Positions 15,212-22,735 of a stretch of 64,000 nt of DNA are shown piece by piece. The notes under the pieces were generated by a model that saw only the letters and a program-made list of their open reading frames with translations, was not told the origin of the DNA and searched no databases. Each line of letters starts with the position of its first letter. Position 1 is the stretch's first letter. The translations under genes and the position numbers were made by a program. The stretch covers positions 295,055-359,054 of the forward strand of contig NZ_PVTL01000005.1 in NCBI RefSeq assembly GCF_003003265.1, written 5' to 3'. The DNA is from Glaciihabitans tibetensis. GTDB lineage: Bacteria; Actinomycetota; Actinomycetes; Actinomycetales; Microbacteriaceae.

Positions 15212-16975
15212 ATGGCTGGACGGCATGACGTGGCCGGGCGGGAACCCGCGCCAACGAAGGCCCGGGTCATCGTCGTGGGCAGCGGCATCGGCGGGTTGCT
15301 CGCCGCGCTGACCGCCAGCGCCCACCACTCGGTGACGCTGGTGACGAAGGCACGGCTCGAAGAGAGCAACACCCGGTACGCGCAGGGCGGTATCGCCGCG
15401 GCGGTCTTTGCCGATGATTCGGTCGACGAGCACATCGCGGACACCCTTCGCGCCGGCGCCGGACTCAACGTGCTCGACGCCGTCGAGGTGCTCTGTGCGG
15501 AGGGCCCCGACCGCATCGCTGACCTCATCCGCTTTGGTGTCGCCTTCGACCGCGACCTGAGCGACCCGAGTGGCGAGGGCCTCGCCCGCGGACTCGAGGC
15601 GGCCCACTCCCGCGCCCGGGTGCTGCACGCCGGGGGTGACGCGACCGGCGCCGTGATCGAACGCGCGCTCGTGGCGGCCGTGCGCGCCGCCGGGGTGGAA
15701 CTCCGCGAGCACACCTTCCTGGCCGATCTGGTCGTCGAGGACGGCCGCGTCGTGGGAATCGATGTGGTGGATGCCGCGGCGGCACGATCCGGCGCGACCG
15801 AGCCCCAGCGCCCGCGCGCAACCCAGCCCGAGCGGCTCGCGGCGGACGCGGTGATCCTCGCCTCGGGTGGCGCCGGCCAGCTCTTCCTCCACACGACGAA
15901 CCCCGAGGTGGCCACCGGCGACGGCGCGGCAGCCGCCTGGCGGGCCGGGGCCCGTCTCGCGGACGTCGAGTTTTACCAATTCCACCCCACCGCGCTGGCG
16001 CTGCCCGGCAACTTCCTCGTCTCGGAGGCCGTGCGGGGCGAGGGCGCGACGCTGCTGAGCGCCGCCGGCGAGCGCTTTATGCTCGCCGTGCACCCGGACG
16101 CCGAACTCGCCCCCCGCGATGTCGTCGCCCGCGGCATCGCCAACCAGATGGCCGCGCAGGGCGGCGCCCCGGTGCTGCTCGACGCGACCGCGCTCGGCGC
16201 CGAGTTTCTGCGCACCCGCTTCCCGACCATCGACGCGGCCTGCCGCGACGCCGGCATCGACTGGTCGCGTGAACCCGTGCCCGTCACTCCGGCCGCCCAC
16301 TACTGGATGGGCGGGATCGCCACCGACACCTGGGGCCGCTCGTCTCTGCCGGGGCTGTATGCCGTGGGCGAGGTCGCCTGCACCGGTGCGCACGGGGCAA
16401 ACCGGCTGGCGTCGAACTCGCTGCTGGAATCCGCCGTGCTCGCCCACCGCGCCGCGAGCGTGGTCCGCGAGACCGTGTGGCCAGACGCGACGGCCTGGCT
16501 AGATGCGACGGGCTTGCCAGAAGCATCGGCCTGGCCAGGCGCATCAGGGTCGCCAACCGAATCAGGCTGGGCAGGCGAGGCGGATGTCCCGTCCGCCCCC
16601 ACCGCACTCACGCCGTTCTCACGCGGAGCCCTGCAGCGGCTGTTGTGGCAATGCGCCGGCGTTCACCGCTCCGCCGAGTCCCTCGCCGCGGCAGCAGAAA
16701 CCCTGCGCCGCTGGGACGAAGCGGCCGAGGCATCCGACCCCCAGACTTCTCGCTCCGCCGCGACGGTTGCCGCACCCGGAGCAGGCGCCGAGGCATCCCC
16801 CTCGATCCACGACCGCGAAGACGCCAACCTGCTCACGCTCGGCCGCATCATCGTGGACGCAGCGCGGGCACGCCGCGAGTCCCGCGGTGCCCACTTTCGC
16901 TCCGACTATCCGACCGATTCCCCCGAATTTGCCCGCCACATCGTGTGGGCACGAGAGGTGCTTGCGCTGTGCTGA
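15212..16975 (+). CDS. nadB: L-aspartate oxidase NadB
   Basis: 587 residues. The FAD enzyme oxidises aspartate to iminoaspartate, the substrate of NadA. It has a dinucleotide-binding fold at 18-35 (VIVVGSGIGGLLAAL), the S-N-T-R-Y-A-Q-G-G-I-A block, DVEFYQFHPTAL, and the C-terminal FAD block GLYAVGEVACTGAHGANRLASNSLLE. Between the FAD block and the helical C-terminal domain lies an extra low-complexity segment (about 423-458) built of six-codon repeats, listed separately; close homologues would be expected to lack or vary it. The ATG at 15212 follows the nadA stop by one base. The end overlaps nadC by seven bases. Confidence 0.95.
   Translation: MAGRHDVAGREPAPTKARVIVVGSGIGGLLAALTASAHHSVTLVTKARLEESNTRYAQGGIAAAVFADDSVDEHIADTLRAGAGLNVLDAVEVLCAEGPDRIADLIRFGVAFDRDLSDPSGEGLARGLEAAHSRARVLHAGGDATGAVIERALVAAVRAAGVELREHTFLADLVVEDGRVVGIDVVDAAAARSGATEPQRPRATQPERLAADAVILASGGAGQLFLHTTNPEVATGDGAAAAWRAGARLADVEFYQFHPTALALPGNFLVSEAVRGEGATLLSAAGERFMLAVHPDAELAPRDVVARGIANQMAAQGGAPVLLDATALGAEFLRTRFPTIDAACRDAGIDWSREPVPVTPAAHYWMGGIATDTWGRSSLPGLYAVGEVACTGAHGANRLASNSLLESAVLAHRAASVVRETVWPDATAWLDATGLPEASAWPGASGSPTESGWAGEADVPSAPTALTPFSRGALQRLLWQCAGVHRSAESLAAAAETLRRWDEAAEASDPQTSRSAATVAAPGAGAEASPSIHDREDANLLTLGRIIVDAARARRESRGAHFRSDYPTDSPEFARHIVWAREVLALC
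16478..16585 (+). repeat. 18-bp in-frame tandem repeat inside nadB
   Basis: Six units of exactly 18 bp start at 16478, 16496, 16514, 16532, 16550 and 16568. They encode WPDATA, WLDATG, LPEASA, WPGASG, SPTESG and WAGEAD. Unit length keeps the reading frame, so expansion or loss would change only the length of a surface linker of the enzyme. Confidence 0.8.
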
Positions 16976-17952
16976 CTCCCCAGATCATCGATTCCGTTGT
17001 CCGGGCGGCGCTCGCCGAGGATGCGCCGTGGGGCGACATCACGACGGAGCTGCTCATTCCCGTCGAAGCGCGCGCGACCGCGAACCTGGTGGCCCGCGAG
17101 GGCGGCGTGTTCAGCGGCGGTGCCGTGTTTCGCGCGGTGTTCGGCGCTGCGGCGACCGCGGGTGGCAGTGTCGTGGGCAACACTGTGGCGGTCAGCAATT
17201 CGGCGGACAGCAGCGCCGCGACCAGCAGCGCCATCTCGGTCACGCTTCTCGTTGTCGATGGTGACCGGTTCGAGGCCGGGGCCGTGCTGGCCTCCGTCAC
17301 GGGGTCCGCGCGCACGGTGCTCACCGCCGAACGCGTCGCGCTCAACCTGGTGCAGCGCATGAGCGGCATCGCCACCCTGACCGCGCAGTACGTCGCGCTC
17401 GTCGAGGGCACCGCCGCCCGCATCGTCGACACCCGCAAAACCACCCCGGGTCTGCGCGCACTGGAGCGTCACGCCGTGCGCTCGGGCGGCGGACACAACC
17501 ACCGCTTCTCCCTCTCCGACGCCGTCATGGCCAAGGACAACCACCTCGCGGTACTGATGGCGCACGGCGGACTCACCCTCACCGAGGCGCTGCTGCAGGT
17601 GCGCGCGCAGCTGTCGCACACCACCCACTTCGAGGTCGAGGTGGACCGCGCCGACCAGATCGAGCCGGTGCTCGCCGGGGGAGTGGACACCATCATGCTC
17701 GACAACTTCACCCTGGAGGAGCTTCGCGAGGGCGTCGAACTCGTCGCCCACCGCGCCATCGTCGAGGCCAGCGGCAACGTCAATCTCACAACGGTCGCCG
17801 CCATCGCCGCGACGGGTGTCGACGTGATTTCGGTGGGCGCGTTAACCCACAGTGTGCGCGCGCTCGACCTCGGTCTTGATGTGGTGGTGGATGTCGCGGT
17901 GCCGACGCCAGCGCGCACGGCGGTGACCCCGGCGCCGACTCCGACGCCATGA
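16969..17952 (+). CDS. nadC: Nicotinate-nucleotide pyrophosphorylase (carboxylating) NadC
   Basis: 327 residues from a GTG at 16969. It converts quinolinate and PRPP to nicotinate mononucleotide with release of CO2. Family marks are EDAPWGDITTELL near the N-terminus, AERVALNLVQRMSGIATLT, RIVDTRKTTPGLRALERHAVRSGGG and the C-terminal barrel strands VDTIMLDNF and ISVGALTHS. A Ser/Ala/Thr-rich stretch (AVSNSADSSAATSS, about 74-87) interrupts the N-terminal lobe and looks like a small insertion. Overlaps on both sides (seven bases with nadB, ATGA with the desulfurase gene) show tight coupling. Confidence 0.95.
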   Translation: MLTPQIIDSVVRAALAEDAPWGDITTELLIPVEARATANLVAREGGVFSGGAVFRAVFGAAATAGGSVVGNTVAVSNSADSSAATSSAISVTLLVVDGDRFEAGAVLASVTGSARTVLTAERVALNLVQRMSGIATLTAQYVALVEGTAARIVDTRKTTPGLRALERHAVRSGGGHNHRFSLSDAVMAKDNHLAVLMAHGGLTLTEALLQVRAQLSHTTHFEVEVDRADQIEPVLAGGVDTIMLDNFTLEELREGVELVAHRAIVEASGNVNLTTVAAIAATGVDVISVGALTHSVRALDLGLDVVVDVAVPTPARTAVTPAPTPTP

Positions 17953-19091
17953 TCTACCTCGACTCGGCGGCGACCACCGCGGTGCGCCGTGAGGTGCTCG
18001 AAGCGATGTGGCCCTACCTGACGGAGAGCTTCGGCAACCCGTCGAGCCACCACACCGTGGGAGAGACGGCCGCGCTCGCTCTCGCCGACGCCCGGGCCAC
18101 GGTGGCCGCGTGGCTCGGCTGCCGCCCCGCGGAGGTCGTCTTCACCTCGGGCGGCACCGAAGCAGACAACCTGGCGATCAAGGGCATCGCCCTCGGCAAC
18201 CCCCGCGGCCGCCACCTGGTCATCTCGTCGATCGAGCACGCGGCCGTTAGCGAATCCGCCGACTACCTGCGGCGCCTGCACGGGTTCGAGGTGACCACGC
18301 TCGAGGTGGACGGCGACGGACTCGTCGACCCGGGCGCGCTCGCCGCAGCGCTGCGTGCGGACACCACGCTCGTCAGTGTGATGTACGCCAACAACGAGGT
18401 CGGCACGGTGCAACCCGTCGCCGAACTGGCCGCGATCGCACACGAGCGGGGCGTGCCGTTCCACACCGACGCCGTGCAGGCCGCCGGCTGGCTCGACCTG
18501 TCGGTCACCGAGCTCGGGGTCGATGCCCTGTCGCTGTCCGGCCACAAACTCGGAGCACCGAAGGGCATCGGCGCCCTGTTTGTGCGCGGCAGGCTTCCGC
18601 TGGAGCCCGTGCTGCACGGCGGCGGTCAGGAGCGCGAGCGCCGTTCCGGCACCGAAAACGTGGCTGGGGCGGTCGCGCTCGCCGCCGCTATCCGGTTGGG
18701 TGACACCTACCGCGAACGCAACGCCGCCGCAGCCACCATCGCCCGGGACGGCTTCGTCGCTGCGGTGCTCGCCACCGTTGCCTCGGCGCGGCTCACCGGG
18801 CATCCCACCCGGCGGTTGCCGGCCACCGCGTCATTCGTTTTTCCCGGTACGAGCGGCGAATCGGTGTTGCTCGAGCTCGAGCGGCGCGGAGTCGTGAGCT
18901 CCAGCGGTTCCGCCTGCGCCGCCGGCAGCGACGAAGCCTCCCCCGTGCTTCTCGCGCTGGGGTTGTCCGCAGAGGTAGCGCAGACCGCGGTGCGGTTTTC
19001 CTGGTCGCCGGATGTCACGTCCGACCAGTTGCGGGAGGTCGCCGTCGCCGTCGCCGCAGCCGTGACCGAGGTGGGGTCGCTCGGCCGGTAA
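17949..19091 (+). CDS. Cysteine desulfurase (NifS/IscS type)
   Basis: 380 residues. The PLP enzyme removes sulfur from cysteine for Fe-S assembly. The PLP lysine is K200 in SLSGHKLGAPKG; the histidine in SSIEHAAV and the HTDAVQ block are present; the persulfide cysteine is C323 in SSGSACAAGS. Overlap with nadC (ATGA) puts it in the NAD operon. The simplest role is sulfur supply for the NadA [4Fe-4S] cluster, as for the desulfurase next to nad genes in Bacillus. No scaffold or second Fe-S gene accompanies it here. Confidence 0.92.
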   Translation: MIYLDSAATTAVRREVLEAMWPYLTESFGNPSSHHTVGETAALALADARATVAAWLGCRPAEVVFTSGGTEADNLAIKGIALGNPRGRHLVISSIEHAAVSESADYLRRLHGFEVTTLEVDGDGLVDPGALAAALRADTTLVSVMYANNEVGTVQPVAELAAIAHERGVPFHTDAVQAAGWLDLSVTELGVDALSLSGHKLGAPKGIGALFVRGRLPLEPVLHGGGQERERRSGTENVAGAVALAAAIRLGDTYRERNAAAATIARDGFVAAVLATVASARLTGHPTRRLPATASFVFPGTSGESVLLELERRGVVSSSGSACAAGSDEASPVLLALGLSAEVAQTAVRFSWSPDVTSDQLREVAVAVAAAVTEVGSLGR

Positions 19092-19202
19092 GACTGAGTT
19101 TGCGGAAACGGCCAGCAATGGCCCCTAACCTAGAGCTGCACCCTCCGCCACAGTTGCCGGCCATCACCGTGATTTTTCCCCAGCTGGGCAGCAAGGAGCT
19201 CT

Positions 19203-20477
19203 ATGTTCGACGATTTTGTGTGGAAGTCCTGGATCGGCTTGCCGATCGCCGTTGTCATTGCTTTGGTCGTGACGCTGGTCGCGCTCGCGATCCTGTCGGT
19301 CGCGATGCGCGCCGCTGCCAAACGCAAGGACTGGCCCAAGGCGTTGGCCAGCGGCGCCCGACATCCGTTCCGCCTCCTGGTTGCAAACCTCGCCGTCTGG
19401 ATAGCCGTCGCGCTCACCCTGCCCAACCCCGACATGGCCGACGAAGTCAACCACGTGTTCCGCATCATCACGATCGCCCTGGCCACGTGGCTGGGCGCGG
19501 GTCTGTTGTCCTTTTTCGTTGGCATCGGACTCTCCCGCTACCGCACCGACACCGCTGACAACAAGGTCGCCCGGCGCATGCACACGCAACTGGCGATTGT
19601 GCGCCGACTCGGCATCGCGGTCATCGTCATCATCGGGATCGCCGCCATCCTGCTGACCTTCCCCGGGGTGCAGGCGCTCGGCGCCAGCCTGCTGGCGTCG
19701 GCCGGCCTGCTCAGCATCGTGGCGGGTCTCGCCGCCCAATCCACCCTCGCGAACGTGTTCGCCGGCGTGCAGCTCGTGTTCAGCGAAGCGATCCGTGTTG
19801 ACGACGTCGTCATCGCCGAGAAGGAGTGGGGCCGCATCGAGGAGATCACCCTCACCTACGTTGTGGTGCACATCTGGGACGACCGGCGGCTGGTGCTGCC
19901 GTCCACGTACTTCACCACCACCCCGTTCGAGAACTGGACCAGGAACAGCAGCGAGCTGCTCGGCTCCATCGAGCTCGACCTCGACTGGCGCGTGAGCCCG
20001 GCGGCGATGCGCCAACACCTTGAAGTGGTTCTGGATAACACCGAGATCTGGGACGGCCGCGCCTCCGTACTCCAGGTGACCGACGCGGTCGGGGGTTTCG
20101 TTCGGATCCGCATCCTCGTCACCGCGGTTGACGCTCCGACGCTGTTCGACCTGCGCTGCTACGTGCGCGAGGAAATGGTCGAGTGGGTCCACAGCCAGGA
20201 CCCGGCCGGCATGCCGCGGGCCCGGGTCGAGATGGTGGCCGAAGCCGTGCGCGCTCAGCCTCGCGAAATGGAGAAGACCCACACCGACCAGATCGGGCTG
20301 TTCACCGGCACCGCGGACGCCGAGGAGCGCGCGTCGCTCTTCACCTCGGCGATCCCGATCATCCGCCCGGGAGACACCGCCTCGGAGCGCAACGACTCGT
20401 CGCTGGGCCTGCCGGTCGAGTCCGAGTTCGAAACGGCCGACGAGCTTCCCGACGGACAGCGGCCGAGCCGGTACTGA
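19203..20477 (+). CDS. MscS-family mechanosensitive channel
   Basis: 424 residues. Membrane helices are at about 10-33, 56-74, 83-108, 133-152 and 157-185. The last is the Gly/Ala-rich pore helix (QALGASLLASAGLLSIVAGLAAQ) followed by the MscS beta domain (VFAGVQLVFSEAIRVDDVV, then W-G-R-I-E-E-I-T). The soluble C-terminal part ends in an acidic tail. Such channels open under membrane tension to release solutes after osmotic down-shock. AAGGAG lies seven bases before the ATG. It is separated from the NAD operon by 111 bp and converges with a lipoprotein gene only five bases away. Confidence 0.9.
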   Translation: MFDDFVWKSWIGLPIAVVIALVVTLVALAILSVAMRAAAKRKDWPKALASGARHPFRLLVANLAVWIAVALTLPNPDMADEVNHVFRIITIALATWLGAGLLSFFVGIGLSRYRTDTADNKVARRMHTQLAIVRRLGIAVIVIIGIAAILLTFPGVQALGASLLASAGLLSIVAGLAAQSTLANVFAGVQLVFSEAIRVDDVVIAEKEWGRIEEITLTYVVVHIWDDRRLVLPSTYFTTTPFENWTRNSSELLGSIELDLDWRVSPAAMRQHLEVVLDNTEIWDGRASVLQVTDAVGGFVRIRILVTAVDAPTLFDLRCYVREEMVEWVHSQDPAGMPRARVEMVAEAVRAQPREMEKTHTDQIGLFTGTADAEERASLFTSAIPIIRPGDTASERNDSSLGLPVESEFETADELPDGQRPSRY

Positions 20478-20482
20478 GCGGG

Positions 20483-21178
20483 TCAGAACTCGAGGTGCAG
20501 CACGATCCCGGTCAGACCGTGGAGCACGCTGGCCACTCCGGCCGAGATAGCTTCACTCGCGCGCTCCGGCGTCACCGCGGCCGGGTCCCGCTCGTCGTCA
20601 CTGCTGAGTCCGGAGCCGCGAAAGGTGGCCCCTTCCCAGACGACGGCGGTGGCGTTGCCGGTAGGTTCCGCGAGCTCCGCGCCGACCGCAAGAAATTGCT
20701 GGCCAAGGTGCTGCGGGGTCAGCAACGCGAAGACGTCGACGATCCCGCTTCCGGCACCCACGACGAGGTCGGGCGCTAACTCGACCGCTGCATTGATCTG
20801 GGTTTCCACCCCGTCGTCGTCGAGCGCGGTGAGTTTCACCAGATCGACGTTGCGGGACGCGGCCCACTCCGTGACGGCGGAAACGAGGGTGTTTGTGGCG
20901 GAGTCTTCGCCGGCGGAGATCAGTACGACCCGGTAGCCCGTCGGGGGTTCCACGCCCTCCCACGATCCGGCCTCGGGGTTCACCGTTGCTTCGGGCGTGG
21001 GTGTGGTGCCGCTGAGGAAACCATCGCCCAGCGGCCCAATGCTTGTGGGCGTGGCATCCGCCTCTGAGGGAGAGGGCGCCGCCGTGCCCGTGCAGCCCGT
21101 CACGCACCCGGCGATGATCGTGACGGCAGCTGCGGCCGTCAGCAGGGACGAACGGGATCGGGCGCGCAGAGAGTTCAC
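20483..21178 (-). CDS. Secreted lipoprotein with a periplasmic-binding-like fold
   Basis: 231 residues from a GTG at 21178; there is no clear ribosome site, so the start is uncertain. The signal peptide ends in a lipobox with two possible cysteines (IIAGC at 25 or VTGC at 29), followed by a Ser/Pro/Thr-rich linker. The remainder (GYRVVLISAGEDSATNTLVS, ... PDLVVGAGSGIVDVFALLTPQHLGQQFLAVG) alternates beta strands and helices like BMP-type substrate-binding proteins. No transporter genes are adjacent. Function is unknown beyond surface anchoring. Confidence 0.7.
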   Translation of the reverse strand: MNSLRARSRSSLLTAAAAVTIIAGCVTGCTGTAAPSPSEADATPTSIGPLGDGFLSGTTPTPEATVNPEAGSWEGVEPPTGYRVVLISAGEDSATNTLVSAVTEWAASRNVDLVKLTALDDDGVETQINAAVELAPDLVVGAGSGIVDVFALLTPQHLGQQFLAVGAELAEPTGNATAVVWEGATFRGSGLSSDDERDPAAVTPERASEAISAGVASVLHGLTGIVLHLEF

Positions 21179-21355
21179 CGGTACAGCGTGCAGACCGAGC
21201 GGGGCAGGTCGATGACACGGGGGCACCGGGACAGTGAACGGGGCGGGAACAGTCGCCGTGGCATCCACCATTCCCACGGCACTGGCGTTCTCCCGTTGGG
21301 CGACGGTTTGCCAGTACGTCGCGGCGCGTTCACCGAGTTGCGGCAGGTTGTGCGG

Positions 21356-22597
21356 GTGAATCAGATCCCCTCCCCACCCTCCGCGCGCGCCCGTCCCCGG
21401 CGCGCAACCCTCGCCACGACCCTGGCGGCGGCCCTCGCCGTCGCCGGCATTCTTGTGAGCGCACTGCCCGCCAGCGCGCACGGATTCACCTCGAGTGTCT
21501 ACGTCGACGTGACCGCCTCCGCAGGCGGGTCGGTGCGTGCCGAGCTCGGGCTCGAGTACGACCTGCTCGTGGTGTCGGCAGCGGAGAGCGAAGGTGACGA
21601 CGCCCTGTTCGAGGACGGGATGGCCCTGTTTGAGACGGGCGACGAAGCGATTGCGATGAACGACCACGCCGAGAGTGTCGTCGACTACGTCACGGATCGG
21701 TTCACCGTCACGGAGGATGGGGCCGCGTGCGAACCGACGCAGGTCGGTGACCTCACGATGACCGAACGCGACGGTGTGCCCTACACGACCCTGGTGCTGG
21801 ACTTCGCCTGCGCAGGCGCAGAGGACGCGACGACCCAGCTGACCAGTGCGCTGTTCCCCGACGACGAGGAGTACGTGACCGACACCAAAACCATCGTCAC
21901 CTACGATCTCGACGGACAGTCGGGCAGCGCCGCGCTCGATGCCGACCACCCGTCCTTTTCGACCGGGCAGCACTGGACGGAGCGGTTCGCCGAGTTCTTC
22001 CTGCTGGGCGCGGAGCACCTGCTCGGCGGTCTCGACCACATGCTGTTTCTTCTCGCGCTGATCGTCGGCTCGCGCCGACTGCGGGACGTGGTGCTGGCCG
22101 CGACGACCTTTACGGTGGCGCACTCGATCACCTTCCTCATCGCGGCCGTCGGACTCGTTGAGGTTCCTGCCGCGATAGTCGAGCCGATCATCGCGCTGTC
22201 TATCGCGGTTGTCGCCGCCTGGTACCTGTGGGGATTGCGTCGTCGTTCCACCGCGGAGGACAAGATTGCGGTGCGTGGACGCTGGCTCGAATTGAACCGG
22301 GCGGACTGGTCGCGGATCGCGGTCGTGTTCTGCTTCGGGCTGGTGCACGGCCTCGGATTCGCCGGTGCCCTGGGTATCGACGAGCCGTGGTCCTGGACGC
22401 TGCTCTGGTCTCTGCTTGTCTTCAACGTGGGAATCGAGACGGTGCAGCTCGTGATCATCGCCATCGTGTTCCCCCTGTTGACGCTTCTTCGCCGCCGCGC
22501 ACCGCGCGTGGCGCTGTGGGTCGGAATTGCGCTCTCGGCCGGGGTCACCCTCGTCGGGCTGTTCTGGTTTGTCGAACGCGTTCTCGGCCTCGGCTGA
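21356..22597 (+). CDS. HupE/UreJ-like membrane protein
   Basis: 413 residues from GTG 21356. The signal segment (about 20-43) ends in ASAHGFTSS. An extracellular domain of about 170 residues rich in Asp/Glu follows, then seven membrane helices from about residue 210. Histidine-bearing helix blocks GAEHLLGGLDHMLFLLAL, TFTVAHSITFLIA and FGLVHGLGFAGAL are characteristic of the HupE/UreJ family, linked to nickel or cobalt uptake. No urease, hydrogenase or cobalamin gene is near, so the substrate is open. The start lies 177 bp from the divergent lipoprotein gene. Confidence 0.8.
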   Translation: MNQIPSPPSARARPRRATLATTLAAALAVAGILVSALPASAHGFTSSVYVDVTASAGGSVRAELGLEYDLLVVSAAESEGDDALFEDGMALFETGDEAIAMNDHAESVVDYVTDRFTVTEDGAACEPTQVGDLTMTERDGVPYTTLVLDFACAGAEDATTQLTSALFPDDEEYVTDTKTIVTYDLDGQSGSAALDADHPSFSTGQHWTERFAEFFLLGAEHLLGGLDHMLFLLALIVGSRRLRDVVLAATTFTVAHSITFLIAAVGLVEVPAAIVEPIIALSIAVVAAWYLWGLRRRSTAEDKIAVRGRWLELNRADWSRIAVVFCFGLVHGLGFAGALGIDEPWSWTLLWSLLVFNVGIETVQLVIIAIVFPLLTLLRRRAPRVALWVGIALSAGVTLVGLFWFVERVLGLG

Positions 22598-22654
22598 AAA
22601 AGTCTTGGGGAATACACAGGATTTGCGTCGTCCTCCATCCGGCCGATGGTTGAC

Positions 22655-22676
22655 ATTCATCCACGATTCACCTGAC
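22655..22676 (+). promoter_or_regulatory. PHO-box-like pair of 11-bp direct repeats
   Basis: ATTCATCCACG (22655-22665) is followed immediately by ATTCACCTGAC (22666-22676), 60 bp upstream of the phosphatase start. The second unit is close to the actinobacterial PhoP direct-repeat unit GTTCACC plus four less conserved bases, and the exact 11-bp spacing is that of PhoP boxes. A TTGACA hexamer overlaps its left edge (22650-22655). Confidence 0.45.
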
Positions 22677-22735
22677 GCGACGAGATTGAACGCGCGCACT
22701 CGCGCATCCCACCACTGAAAGGCACTGGATCACTC

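Noticed and set aside
13786..16447. Long minus-strand open frames across nadA and nadB
   Set aside because: Antisense shadows of well-identified genes with no recognisable domains.
20483..22699. 738-codon minus-strand open frame
   Set aside because: Only its last third is the lipoprotein; the rest is antisense to the HupE-like gene, which has clear membrane motifs.
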